A DNA stretch of 64,000 nt from Herbidospora cretacea (GTDB taxonomy: Bacteria; Actinomycetota; Actinomycetes; Streptosporangiales; Streptosporangiaceae), in contig NZ_BBXG01000016.1 of the NCBI RefSeq assembly GCF_001570605.1, forward strand, positions 62,001 to 126,000, in the 5' to 3' direction. The stretch's first letter is position 1. Each line of letters starts with the position of its first letter. The position numbers and the translations under genes were made by a program. Shown piece after piece: positions 33,772 to 41,649 of the stretch. The notes beneath the pieces were generated by a model, which saw only the letters and a program-made list of their open reading frames with translations, had not been told where the DNA came from and did no database searches.

Positions 33772-33845
33772 GCGCCGCTAGCTCAGTTGGTTAGAGCAGC
33801 TGACTCTTAATCAGCGGGTCCGGGGTTCGAGTCCCTGGCGGCGCA
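33772..33845 (+). tRNA. tRNA-Lys (anticodon CTT)
   Basis: Complete cloverleaf of 74 nt: 7-bp acceptor GCGCCGC/GCGGCGC, D arm GCTC...GAGC, anticodon arm GCTGA-CTCTTAA-TCAGC with anticodon CTT, variable GGGTC, T arm with GTTCGAGT, discriminator A. The CCA end is not encoded. A stem-loop follows directly. Confidence 0.97.
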
Positions 33846-33854
33846 CCGGCTTCC

Positions 33855-33890
33855 GAACAGCGCATTCGTGTGATCACGAGTGCGCTGTTC
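33855..33890. terminator. Terminator after tRNA-Lys
   Basis: A 16-bp stem (GAACAGCGCATTCGTG with its near-exact complement, one mismatch) around TGAT, followed by GCGTTTTC. It may also stop transcription of the convergent XRE gene. Confidence 0.85.
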
Positions 33891-33896
33891 GCGTTT

Positions 33897-34718
33897 TCAG
33901 GAGCGGTCGGCCCAGTCCGTCAGGGCGCACAGTCTCTCCTCCGAGGGGGAGCCGGTGGCGGCCGAGTAGATGATCAGCGACAGGTACGGGTCAGCCGGGG
34001 GGACCAGCGACTCGTAGTTGAGCGACATGGTGCCGACCGCGTCGTGGTGGAAGCGCTTGGTGCCGTGGGTGTGCTGGAAGACCCTGTAGTCGTCCCAGAA
34101 GTCGGTGAACCTCGGCGACCGGGCGGTCAGCTCGCCGACCAGGCGGGTCAGGCGCGGGTGGGGGGCGGCGGCGCGCAGGATCGCGACCATCTGGGCGGCG
34201 ACCTCGTCCCAGTCGGGATAGACCGACCTGGCCTTCGGGTCGAGGAACATCCAGCGCACCATGTTGCGCTCGCCCGGCGGCATGGCGTCGAAGTCGTCGA
34301 GCAGGACCTTGCCCATCCGGTTCATCGCCACGACCTCCAGGCAGGGGCCGTGGAGCACGGCGGGCACCGGGTCGAGGGCGTCGAGCATCATCCGCACCGC
34401 CGGCCGGGCCCGGGGCGGCCGGTCGTCTCCCGGGTCGGCCACCGGCTTGACCAGGTCGAACAGGTGGCGCCGCTCCAGGTCGCCGAGCCGCAGGGCGTCG
34501 GCGACCGCGCCCAGCACCTGCTCGGAGGCGTGGGGGGCGCGGCCCTGCTCCAGGCGCGTGTAGTAGTCGACGCTGACACCGGCCAGCATCGCCAGTTCCT
34601 CCCGGCGCAGGCCCGCCACGCGGCGGCTCCCGGCCCTGATCGGCAGCCCGACGTCGGCCGGGGTCAGTCGGGCCCGGCGCGAGCGCAGGAATTCGCGAAT
34701 CTCCGCTGGCCTGGACAT
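33897..34718 (-). CDS. XRE-family regulator with MmyB-like ligand domain
   Basis: 273 residues. The helix-turn-helix (about 25-90) includes GLRREELAMLAGVSVDYYTRLEQGR. The C-terminal MmyB-like PAS-type domain (about 105-260) has VAMNRMGKVLL and the late HHDAVGTMSLNYESL. This large actinobacterial family often controls a neighbouring oxidoreductase gene; none is adjacent here. ATG 34718 is followed by the typical SRPAEIREFLRSRRARL. Confidence 0.88.
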   Translation of the reverse strand: MSRPAEIREFLRSRRARLTPADVGLPIRAGSRRVAGLRREELAMLAGVSVDYYTRLEQGRAPHASEQVLGAVADALRLGDLERRHLFDLVKPVADPGDDRPPRARPAVRMMLDALDPVPAVLHGPCLEVVAMNRMGKVLLDDFDAMPPGERNMVRWMFLDPKARSVYPDWDEVAAQMVAILRAAAPHPRLTRLVGELTARSPRFTDFWDDYRVFQHTHGTKRFHHDAVGTMSLNYESLVPPADPYLSLIIYSAATGSPSEERLCALTDWADRS

Positions 34719-34818
34719 GGGTCCAGTATCCCGCGCCTAGGGTGGTCCTGCGGGAACCAGGTTGAGCGGTGCCAGGCTGGGCGTTCACCCGGCGGGTCCC
34801 GGCCGGTTGACTTCAGTG

Positions 34819-34841
34819 GGGCCGCCCGAGGGGGGCGGCCC
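34819..34841. promoter_or_regulatory. GC-rich hairpin in the leader of the VOC gene
   Basis: GGGCCGCCC pairs with GGGCGGCCC around a 5-base loop, then GTTCTCTCTT. It is 26 bases upstream of the VOC start on the same strand. It could end transcription from upstream or attenuate the gene; no ligand-binding fold is seen. Confidence 0.4.
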
Positions 34842-34867
34842 GTTCTCTCTTCCGCTGGAGTTGCACC

Positions 34868-35335
34868 ATGCCGATGCCGGCCCACCCGCCCAGGAACCCC
34901 GCCAGCCCGTTCGCGTCGTTCGCCGGGCACCACGTCGGAATCCGGGTCCCGGACTTCGAGGCCGCCAAGTCCTGGTACGTCGAGAAGCTCGACTTCCGGG
35001 TCCTGCAGGAATGGCCGTACGGGGAGCTGAAGCTGGCCTATCTGAGCCCCGCCGACGACGACGACTTCCACGTCGAGATCCTCGCCGGGCCGGTCCCGTT
35101 TCCCAAGGAGGTCCTGGACGACCTGGAGGTGAGCCTGCGCCACGGCGGCTACCAGCACATCTGCGTCCACGTGGACAGCGTCGACGAGACCCGGGCCGAA
35201 CTGGTCCGGCGCGGCGTGGACGTGATCGGCGAGCCGTTCGAGATCGAGGACATCAGCCGCCGCCTGGCCTTCTTCCGCGACCCGTGGGGCAACATGATCG
35301 AGCTCTCCGAGACCCTGCCGGGCGCCGGGGCCTGA
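34868..35335 (+). CDS. VOC-family (glyoxalase/bleomycin-resistance-like) protein
   Basis: 155 residues forming two beta-alpha-beta-beta-beta units. Likely metal ligands: His in GHHVGIRVPDF, Glu in DFHVEILAG, His in YQHICVHVD, Glu in GNMIELSE. Enzymes of this fold act as dioxygenases, lyases or glyoxalases; the substrate cannot be told from sequence. ATG is preceded by TGGAG. Convergent with the mycothiol-dependent isomerase gene. Confidence 0.85.
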   Translation: MPMPAHPPRNPASPFASFAGHHVGIRVPDFEAAKSWYVEKLDFRVLQEWPYGELKLAYLSPADDDDFHVEILAGPVPFPKEVLDDLEVSLRHGGYQHICVHVDSVDETRAELVRRGVDVIGEPFEIEDISRRLAFFRDPWGNMIELSETLPGAGA

Positions 35336-35339
35336 GAGG

Positions 35340-36056
35340 TCAGAACCGGGCGCGTTCCCGCCACGACGCCCAGAGGTTCTCGTCGCCGAAGATCTCCAGG
35401 CCCTCCTCCCTCCGGTTGACCAGGGCCAGGAAGAGGTCCTCCGCGCGTCCCCGGACCGCGAGCGTGCCCTTGCCGTGGCCCGGCTCCCAGACGGTCCGGC
35501 CCTCCTCGCCGTGGATCATCCACTCGCCCGGGACGTCGGTCGTGTGGAGGTGCACGGTCACCCCCGGGTCGAGGGTGGGGCGGGAGGCCGCGACCGTGTC
35601 GATCCACTCCTCGATGCCGTCGGCGGCCAGGTCGGGGGCCAGGTCGTAGGGCTGCCCCAGGGCGAAGGCGGCGTCGGCGCGGTGGACGGTCGCCTCGTGG
35701 AGGCGGCGGCGGACCCACCACTCCGCCGGGCGGGGGCCGAGGAACGTCCACACGTCCGTCGACGCTCCGGTCGCCGCGAGCGCGTCCCGCAGGACGGCCG
35801 GGCCGCCGTGCAGCCAGGCCAGGGCTCCTTCGGTGTCGGCCGGGGGTTTGCCGTCACGGACCTCGCGGGGGTCCAGGCCGCCGTCGACCCGGTCGGAGAT
35901 GATCTGGGCCGACCAGCGGTCGCCCCGGCCGACGTGGCGGAAGAGCTGCTTCAGGGTCCAGCCGGGGCAGGTGGGCACCTCGGTGGAGGGGTCGGCGGCG
36001 TGGAGGAGGTCACCGAACCGGGCGTTCTGCTCGATCAGGGCGGTCATGTGGTCCAT
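35340..36056 (-). CDS. Maleylpyruvate isomerase/mycothiol-dependent enzyme family protein
   Basis: 238 residues. The N-terminal MDMPI helical bundle has the metal His in LFRHVGRGDRW and the RLHEATVHRADA segment (His, Glu, His). The C-terminal part (about 150-235) is the SCP-2-like cap. The family uses mycothiol as cofactor, which fits an actinomycete. ATG 36056 (MDHMTAL) is the usual family start; ATG 36068 is the alternative. Its 5' end lies within the NUDIX gene, so the two are translationally coupled. Confidence 0.85.
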   Translation of the reverse strand: MDHMTALIEQNARFGDLLHAADPSTEVPTCPGWTLKQLFRHVGRGDRWSAQIISDRVDGGLDPREVRDGKPPADTEGALAWLHGGPAVLRDALAATGASTDVWTFLGPRPAEWWVRRRLHEATVHRADAAFALGQPYDLAPDLAADGIEEWIDTVAASRPTLDPGVTVHLHTTDVPGEWMIHGEEGRTVWEPGHGKGTLAVRGRAEDLFLALVNRREEGLEIFGDENLWASWRERARF

Positions 36057-36588
36057 GGCCACGATCATCCCCGGTCGGCTCGCCGTCCGACAGGAACAGC
36101 AGGCCCGGACCCGGGTGGAGCAGCGTGGACCTGATCCGGCGGGCCAGCGCCGCGTCGGTGAAGCGGGCCACCTCGCCGAGGGAGACCAGGCGGACCTCGG
36201 CGATCTCGCCGTCGGGGAACCCGATCCCGGCCACGTCGCCGGGGGTCAGCACGCCGCCGTCGAAGAGGAAGGCCACGAACGCCCGCCGGTCCGGCTGCGG
36301 GGGGCGGACGTCGATGCTCAGCAGGTCGCCCACCTCGCGGTCGAGGCCCAGCTCCTCCAGCAGCTCCCGCCGGGCCGCCGCCGCGGGGGTCTCGCCGCCG
36401 TCGACCTCGATCACGCCGCCGGGGATGTCCCAGTCGTCTTTGTACGTGGTCCGCACCAGCAGCACCCGGTCATGCCCATCGGTGAACAGCACTCCGGCCG
36501 CGGAGACGGCGACCGGGAGGGCGGCATACCAGGCGGGAAATTCACCGCCCGATGCTACAACCGCCGCCACGGACAGGCCCCGACCCAC
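36010..36588 (-). CDS. NUDIX hydrolase
   Basis: 192 residues. The complete Nudix box begins at GGVIEVDGGETP and ends with ARRELLEELG (G-x5-E-x7-REL-x-EE-x-G), near residues 57-80. The family hydrolyses nucleoside-diphosphate-linked compounds with Mg2+. The GTG start at 36588 is uncertain; codons up to 18 bases inside are possible. It overlaps the next gene by 47-59 bases in another frame, so its last residues are unlikely to be conserved. Confidence 0.88.
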   Translation of the reverse strand: MGRGLSVAAVVASGGEFPAWYAALPVAVSAAGVLFTDGHDRVLLVRTTYKDDWDIPGGVIEVDGGETPAAAARRELLEELGLDREVGDLLSIDVRPPQPDRRAFVAFLFDGGVLTPGDVAGIGFPDGEIAEVRLVSLGEVARFTDAALARRIRSTLLHPGPGLLFLSDGEPTGDDRGHGPHDRPDRAERPVR

Positions 36589-36596
36589 ACCTGGTC

Positions 36597-36965
36597 CTAA
36601 ACCCGTTCGGGATTATCCGACATGTGCCAATAATCGCGTGTCTCGATGGCGAGACCGTTTTCGTCGAAGCGTACGAAAACGCATCCCGCCAGATCGCCCT
36701 CCTCGGCGGCGACCCGGAACTCGATCGCCGCCGTGTCGCCGTCGACCAGCGGCTCCCCGAACTCCACGGACCGCACGACCTCCTCGGAGAACGACCACGT
36801 CAGATAGTCCCGCAGGGCCGAAATGCCCTGGTGGGGCTCGCGGAACGGCATCGAGCGGTGGACGATGCCCGGGGCGTACAGAGAAAGCAGCAGGTCGACG
36901 TCGTGGGTGGCCCAGCCGGTCTGCCAGGTGGCGGCGAAGCGGCGGGCGATCTCCCTGAGGTTCAC
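36597..36965 (-). CDS. SnoaL/NTF2-like protein
   Basis: 122 residues from the GTG at 36965. The NTF2-like cone fold shows FAATWQTGWATHDVDLLLSLYAPGIVHRS at the N-terminus and VAAEEGDLAGCVFVRFDENGLAIETRDYWH at the end. Such proteins are small isomerases, hydratases or ligand binders. It is divergent from the DUF72 gene with only 23 bases between starts, so promoters must overlap. Confidence 0.8.
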   Translation of the reverse strand: MNLREIARRFAATWQTGWATHDVDLLLSLYAPGIVHRSMPFREPHQGISALRDYLTWSFSEEVVRSVEFGEPLVDGDTAAIEFRVAAEEGDLAGCVFVRFDENGLAIETRDYWHMSDNPERV

Positions 36966-36988
36966 CCCGCGAAGCCTAGGCTGGGGGG

Positions 36989-37693
36989 ATGTTGGTGGGA
37001 ACATCCGGCTGGCAGTACGCCGACTGGCGCGGGGTCCTCTATCCGCCGGGTGTGCCGCAGAAACGCTGGCTGGAACACTACGGCGAGGAATTCCGCACCG
37101 TCGAGAACAACGGCTCCTTCTACCGCCTGCCGAAACACGAGACCTTTCGGCAATGGCACGACCGGACGCCCGCCGATTTCGTCATGGCCGTCAAGGCGAG
37201 CCGATATCTCACCCACGTCAGACGCCTGCGCGACCCGAGGGAACCGGTCGACCGCCTGATGCGCATGGCCGAAGGCCTGGGCGACAAACTCGGCCCCATC
37301 CTGATTCAACTGCCGCCCAATCTCCCGTACGAGGAGGACGCCCTCGGAGACTGCCTGAAATGCTTCCCCGAAAGCGTCGCCCTGGCGGTGGAACCCCGCC
37401 ACGAGTCGTGGTGGAACGACGACACCCGGCGGACCCTCGAAACCCACGAGGCCGCCCTCGTCTGGGCCGACCGCCGGGGCCGCCGGCAGGGGCCGCTGTG
37501 GCAGACGACCACCTGGGCCTACCTGCGCTTCCACGAAGGAACGTCGAGGAAGAACCCGCCCGAATACGGCGACCAGGCGATGAGGACCTGGCTCGACCGC
37601 CTGCCGGACGAGGGCTACGTCTACTTCAACAACGACCCCACCGGCGCGGCGGTGCGAAACGCCCGCCGCTTCACGACATTGGCGACAAAATAG
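36989..37693 (+). CDS. DUF72 family protein
   Basis: 234 residues with a TIM-barrel-like pattern. Family motifs: VGTSGWQYADWRGVLYPPG at the N-terminus, FRTVENNGSFYRLP, FVMAVKASRYLTH, LIQLPPN, VEPRHESWW and YVYFNNDPTGAAVRNA at the end. The biochemical role is unknown (a nuclease-like or sugar-isomerase-like barrel has been suggested). GGGGGG precedes ATG. Confidence 0.88.
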   Translation: MLVGTSGWQYADWRGVLYPPGVPQKRWLEHYGEEFRTVENNGSFYRLPKHETFRQWHDRTPADFVMAVKASRYLTHVRRLRDPREPVDRLMRMAEGLGDKLGPILIQLPPNLPYEEDALGDCLKCFPESVALAVEPRHESWWNDDTRRTLETHEAALVWADRRGRRQGPLWQTTTWAYLRFHEGTSRKNPPEYGDQAMRTWLDRLPDEGYVYFNNDPTGAAVRNARRFTTLATK

Positions 37694-37698
37694 GCCGC

Positions 37699-38316
37699 AT
37701 GGGGAAGCTGCTCGGGGCCGCTGAGCTTGAGGTGTCTCCCGTGGTGGCGAACAACGCCATGAACCGGGGGCGGCGGCTGGCGAGTTACTCGCGGGAGCTC
37801 GGGCTCGACCTGGCCGGGCTCCTGCCAGGCAGGAGGTGGCTGGATCTCTGCTGCGGGGAGGGGCATGCCCTCGCCGAGGGGGCGATGCTCGGGGCCGACG
37901 TCACGGGGGTCGATCTGGTCGATCACTTCGCGGTGCGGCCGGGACGGAACCTGCGGCTGGTCGTGGCGGGCGTGCCCGGGTGGCGGCCCGGCGAGCGGTT
38001 CGACCTGGTCACGGTCGTGCACGGGCTGCACTACGTCGGGGACAAGCTCCGGGTCCTCGCCGACGTCGCCGGATGGCTGAACGAGGGCGGCAGGTTCGTG
38101 GCCAGCTTCGACGTCGCGTCGGTCGAGGTGCCGTCCCGGCGCGGGCTGGTGGCCACTCTGAGGGGTCAGGGGTTCGGGTACGACGCCCGCGCCAAGCGCA
38201 TCTGGCGGACCGGGCCCGCCGTGATCGAGTTTCCCTACGACTACCTGGGCGCCGACGACACGGCCGGGCCCAACTACACCGGCCAGCCGGCCGTCGTGTC
38301 GTACTACGGGTCATAG
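37699..38316 (+). CDS. Class-I SAM-dependent methyltransferase
   Basis: 205 residues. The SAM-binding motif is WLDLCCGEGHALAEG (about 47-60), then VTGVDLVDHF with the acidic ribose contact and FDLVTVVHGLHYVGD as motif IV. The acceptor is unknown. It starts 5 bases after the DUF72 stop and probably shares its transcript. The DyP gene follows after 34 bases with its own AGGAGG site. Confidence 0.82.
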   Translation: MGKLLGAAELEVSPVVANNAMNRGRRLASYSRELGLDLAGLLPGRRWLDLCCGEGHALAEGAMLGADVTGVDLVDHFAVRPGRNLRLVVAGVPGWRPGERFDLVTVVHGLHYVGDKLRVLADVAGWLNEGGRFVASFDVASVEVPSRRGLVATLRGQGFGYDARAKRIWRTGPAVIEFPYDYLGADDTAGPNYTGQPAVVSYYGS

Positions 38317-38350
38317 ACGAATCCGTACCGGATCAGGAGGTTCCTCAGCC

Positions 38351-39361
38351 ATGTCACCGGCGACCCCTAGCGGGGTGGAGGACTATCGCAGCGGCGTACA
38401 GGCGGTCCTGGGTCCACTGAGTCCCTCGGCCATCTTCATCGTCGCGACGATCAAGCCGACCGGCCATCAGGCGGTCCGGGACCTGGGCGAAGACCTGGCG
38501 GGGCTGCTGCGGACGGTCGGGTTCCGCTCGCTCGACCCGGGGCTGTCGTGTGTGCTCGGGTTCGGGTCGCAGCTCTGGGACCGGCTCTACCCCGGGCTGC
38601 CGAAGCCGCAGGGGCTCCATCCGCTCAAGGAGATCAGGGGCGCCCACTACGCCCCCTCCACGCCGGGCGACCTGCTGATCCACATCCGGGCCAACCGGCA
38701 CGACCTCTGCTTCGAGCTGGCCCAGCTCATCATGAACCGGCTCCGGGACGGGGTCGCGAGCGCCGACGAGGTGCACGGCTTCCGCTACTTCGACGCCCGT
38801 GACCTGCTCGGATTCGTCGACGGCACCGAGAACCCCACGGGGGACCTGGCCCTCGAATCGGTGCTCATCGGCGACGAGGACCCCGACCACGCCGGCGGCT
38901 CCTACGTCCTGGTCCAGAAATACGTCCACGACCTCTCGACCTGGAACCGGCTGAACACCGAGGACCAGGAGAAGGTCATCGGCCGCCACAAGCTCTCCAA
39001 CGTCGAGCTCGACGACGACGTGAAGCCCGCCAACGCCCACAACGCCCTCACGGTCATCGAGGAGGACGGCAGGGAACTGAAGATCCTGCGCGACAACATG
39101 CCGTTCGGCAACGCCTCGCAGGGCGAGTTCGGCACCTACTTCATCGGCTACTCGCGCACGTCCGAGCTGCTGGAACACATGCTGACCAACATGTTCATCG
39201 GTGACCCGCCGGGCAACTACGACCGGATCCTCGACTTCTCCACGGCGCTGACCGGCTCGCTCTACTTCGTCCCGTCGGGCGCCTTCCTCGAAGACCCTCC
39301 CGCAGCGCAGATCCCCACCAGGATGGCCATCGGCGACCTCAAGGGAGTCCCGCAGCTATGA
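38351..39361 (+). CDS. DyP-type haem peroxidase, encapsulin cargo
   Basis: 336 residues. The DyP signature is LGFVDGTENPTG (GxxDG, catalytic Asp, about residue 155), the proximal haem His is probably in KPANAHNAL (about 227), and GTYFIGYSRT holds the distal Arg. The C-terminus extends into MAIGDLKGVPQL, which matches the encapsulin-targeting peptide (L/I-G-S/D-L-K-G). The encapsulin gene overlaps its stop (ATGA). The enzyme should be packed inside the shell and oxidise small organic substrates with H2O2. Confidence 0.95.
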   Translation: MSPATPSGVEDYRSGVQAVLGPLSPSAIFIVATIKPTGHQAVRDLGEDLAGLLRTVGFRSLDPGLSCVLGFGSQLWDRLYPGLPKPQGLHPLKEIRGAHYAPSTPGDLLIHIRANRHDLCFELAQLIMNRLRDGVASADEVHGFRYFDARDLLGFVDGTENPTGDLALESVLIGDEDPDHAGGSYVLVQKYVHDLSTWNRLNTEDQEKVIGRHKLSNVELDDDVKPANAHNALTVIEEDGRELKILRDNMPFGNASQGEFGTYFIGYSRTSELLEHMLTNMFIGDPPGNYDRILDFSTALTGSLYFVPSGAFLEDPPAAQIPTRMAIGDLKGVPQL

Positions 39362-40158
39362 ACAACCTCCATCGCGAGCTCGCCCCGATCTCCGACGCCG
39401 CCTGGGCGCAGATCGAGGAGGAGGCCACCCGGACGTTCAAGCGCCACATCGCCGGCCGCCGGGTGGTCGACGTCCACGGCCCGGGAGGGACCGAGCTGTC
39501 GGCCGTGTCGACCGGGCACACGACGCCGGTCACCTCGCCGTCGCCCGGCCTCCAGGTCCGGCGGCGGGAGGTGTCCCGGCTGATCGAGCTGCGCCGGCCG
39601 TTCGAGCTGGACCGCGAGGCGGTCGACGACGTCGAGCGCGGCTCGAACGACTCCGACTGGCAGCCGGTCAAGGACGCCGCCGCCGCGCTGGCCATCGCCG
39701 AGGACCGGGCCGTCTTCGAGGGGTTCGACGCGGGGCACATCTCGGGCGTCATCCCGCTCAGTTCCCACCGGCCGCTGGTGCTCCCCTCCGACGTCCGCGC
39801 CTATCCGGACGCGATCGCGCAGGCCCTCGGCATCCTGCGGATGGCCGGGGTCGACGGGCCCTATTCGGTGCTCCTCAGCGCCGACTCCTACACGGGCGTC
39901 GCCGAGACGGCCGACCACGGATATCCGGTGCTGGAGCACATCCAGCGCCTCGTCTCGGGCGACATCGTCTGGGCGCCGGCGATCACCGGCGCGGTCGTGC
40001 TCACCACCCGGGGCGGCGACTTCGACCTGCATCTCGGGCAGGACGTCTCCATTGGATATCTGAGCCACACCGACGCCACGGTGACGCTCTATCTGCAGGA
40101 GTCGTTCACGTTCCTGCCGTTCACCGCCGAGGCGGCCATTCATTTGACCATGCCCTAA
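39358..40158 (+). CDS. Encapsulin (family 1, linocin M18-like) shell protein
   Basis: 266 residues, HK97 fold. Typical N-terminus MNNLHRELAPISDAAWAQIE with RTFKRHIAGRRVVDV. Later motifs: RPFELDREAVDDVERG, AEDRAVFEGF and the end LYLQESFTFLPFTAEAAIH. The length fits the T=1, 60-subunit, roughly 24-nm class. The start overlaps the DyP stop, so shell and cargo are made together. The promoter of the next gene follows within 20 bases. Confidence 0.96.
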   Translation: MNNLHRELAPISDAAWAQIEEEATRTFKRHIAGRRVVDVHGPGGTELSAVSTGHTTPVTSPSPGLQVRRREVSRLIELRRPFELDREAVDDVERGSNDSDWQPVKDAAAALAIAEDRAVFEGFDAGHISGVIPLSSHRPLVLPSDVRAYPDAIAQALGILRMAGVDGPYSVLLSADSYTGVAETADHGYPVLEHIQRLVSGDIVWAPAITGAVVLTTRGGDFDLHLGQDVSIGYLSHTDATVTLYLQESFTFLPFTAEAAIHLTMP

Positions 40159-40176
40159 TTGATTCTTCGGCAATTG

Positions 40177-40205
40177 TTGACATGTCATCCTGAACCCACC
40201 AGTAT
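40177..40205 (+). promoter_or_regulatory. Sigma-70-type promoter of the orphan response regulator
   Basis: TTGACA at 40177, a 17-base spacer and CAGTAT at 40200. The start codon is 44 bases further on. The -10 is imperfect. Confidence 0.45.
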
Positions 40206-40248
40206 TGCCCGGACGAGGCGGGGGCCACAGCTTTAAACACGGGGAGAC

Positions 40249-40881
40249 ATGCGGGTATTCGTCGTGGACGAAGACAGGCAGACGGCGGCCGACATCGAAG
40301 CCGCACTGGGGAAATCAGGTTATTCGGTCACGGTCGGACCCGACCGGACGGCCGTGCTCGGATATGACGTCGTGTTCCTGGGGGCGGGAAACGACGACGG
40401 GGCCGAGGCGTGCCGGGAGATCCGGCGGACGAGCGACGTCCCGATCATCGTGCTGTCGCCCCGGGACGACGGAGCCGAACGGGTCCGCGGACTACGGGCC
40501 GGCGCCGACGACTACCTGGTCAAACCGGTCTCCATGGAGGAACTGGAAGCGCGCATGGAGGCCGTGCTGCGCCGCACGCGGGGCGGCAAGACCGACGTCC
40601 TCCAGGCGGGCGACATCCAGATCGACGCCAAGCGCTATCTGGTCTGGCGGGACGGCCGGAACGTGCCACTGACGCCGAAGGAGTTCGCGTTACTCCGGCG
40701 GCTGGTGCAGACACCCGGCGAGGTCGTCACCAAGCAGACCCTGCTGCTGGAGAACTGGAAGGACCTCAGCCGGTCGGCGGCGCGCACCCTCGACGTGCAC
40801 ATCGCCCATCTGCGGGCCAAGCTCGGCGAGCCGAACGTCGTGGAGACCGTGCGGGGAGTGGGGTACCGATTGGTGCCTTGA
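40249..40881 (+). CDS. Orphan OmpR/PhoB-type response regulator with degenerate receiver
   Basis: 210 residues. The receiver (1-110) keeps the acidic pocket (VVDEDR, residues 7-9), the switch Ser70 (IIVLS) and Lys92 (YLVKPVS). The phospho-acceptor position in YDVVFLGAGNDDG is Gly45 instead of Asp, and the following loop is about two residues shorter. The winged helix (about 115-210) is intact: PLTPKEFALLRRLVQTPG, LDVHIAHLRAKL and VRGVGYRL. No histidine kinase is adjacent. It probably acts without classical phosphorylation. Confidence 0.9.
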   Translation: MRVFVVDEDRQTAADIEAALGKSGYSVTVGPDRTAVLGYDVVFLGAGNDDGAEACREIRRTSDVPIIVLSPRDDGAERVRGLRAGADDYLVKPVSMEELEARMEAVLRRTRGGKTDVLQAGDIQIDAKRYLVWRDGRNVPLTPKEFALLRRLVQTPGEVVTKQTLLLENWKDLSRSAARTLDVHIAHLRAKLGEPNVVETVRGVGYRLVP

Positions 40882-40886
40882 TATTG

Positions 40887-40941
40887 GGCAGATTCCGGGC
40901 GCGCGAGCCGCGGTCGGCCTTCGGCCGCCCGCGTCTCGCTT
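40887..40941 (+). repeat. Dispersed intergenic repeat A, copy 2 (55 bp)
   Basis: Nearly identical to 24536-24589, with the same TCGGCCTTCGGCCG hairpin centre and the same CGTCTCGCTT end. It begins 5 bases after the stop of the response regulator gene, in the same orientation relative to that gene as copy 1 relative to its upstream gene. Confidence 0.75.
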
Positions 40942-40998
40942 AAAGACTGGCAGGTCTTGCCAGGAGCGTTCCAACGGCTTCTGGGGTGAGATGTGGCC

Positions 40999-41649
40999 AT
41001 GAGAAAGAAGCCGTTCCGGCTGTTAAGCGCTCCACTGCTCGCCCTCACGATGGTCCTGTCCGTCATGAGCTCGCCCGCCAGGGCCGACGCCGACCCGCTG
41101 GTCGCCCTCCAGTGGGAGCTGGCCCGCACGACGTACACCCTGATCGAGGCCCTGAACCATCCGAACCCCGCCCTGGGCCGGGCCGCGAGGTCGCAGAGCA
41201 TCTCCGTCGACATCGCGGCCCCCCGCGACGTGGTGTTCGCGATCTACTCGAACTTCGAGAACCACATCGGCGCCAACCCGCTGCTCCAGCGGGTGGTCGT
41301 CCACTCCGACACCACGGCAGCCGGGGTCCGGACCATCAACCAGACCGCGATCGAGAACACGCCGCTCCAGCCGGGGCTGCCGGCGACGCCGATCAACACC
41401 CACGCCCAGCAGCGGATCAACGCGGCCGGGTACTTCTACGAGGTCGACTCGTGGACGCTGCCCAACGTCATCACCCACCAGACGATCACCTTCGAGGACC
41501 TCGGCGCGGCCGGGACCCGGGTGACCGAGAACCTGACGTTCGAGGCCAGCGTCCTGCTGATCGACTACACCGTCTCGCAGGGCGTCATGGCCCACCAGGG
41601 CATCCAGTCGGTGTTCAAGAGCCGCATCGAGGGCGGCTTCTACAGCTAG
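40999..41649 (+). CDS. Secreted SRPBCC-fold protein
   Basis: 216 residues. A signal peptide (RKKPFRLLSAPLLALTMVL..., cleavage after SSPARA, about residue 30) is followed by a START/polyketide-cyclase-like fold: QSISVDIAAPRDVVFAIYSNFENH, VDSWTLPNVITHQTITFED and the long C-terminal helix VLLIDYTVSQGVMAHQGIQS. Most SRPBCC proteins are cytoplasmic, so export is notable. ATG 40999 fits the GGGTGAG at 40984 better than GTG 40993. The ligand is unknown. Tail-to-tail contact with the GntR gene. Confidence 0.82.
   Translation: MRKKPFRLLSAPLLALTMVLSVMSSPARADADPLVALQWELARTTYTLIEALNHPNPALGRAARSQSISVDIAAPRDVVFAIYSNFENHIGANPLLQRVVVHSDTTAAGVRTINQTAIENTPLQPGLPATPINTHAQQRINAAGYFYEVDSWTLPNVITHQTITFEDLGAAGTRVTENLTFEASVLLIDYTVSQGVMAHQGIQSVFKSRIEGGFYS

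Noticed and set aside
33772-33890. Integration (att) site at tRNA-Lys
   Set aside because: No integrase gene and no repeat of the tRNA 3' end was seen in the window; the inverted repeat after the tRNA is adequately explained as a terminator.
34742-34867. Riboswitch upstream of the VOC gene
   Set aside because: Only one GC-rich hairpin is visible; no conserved riboswitch core was recognised.
40157-40175. AATTG...CAATT hairpin after the encapsulin gene as a terminator
   Set aside because: The stem is 5 bp of A/T-rich pairs and overlaps the stop codon region; too weak to call.
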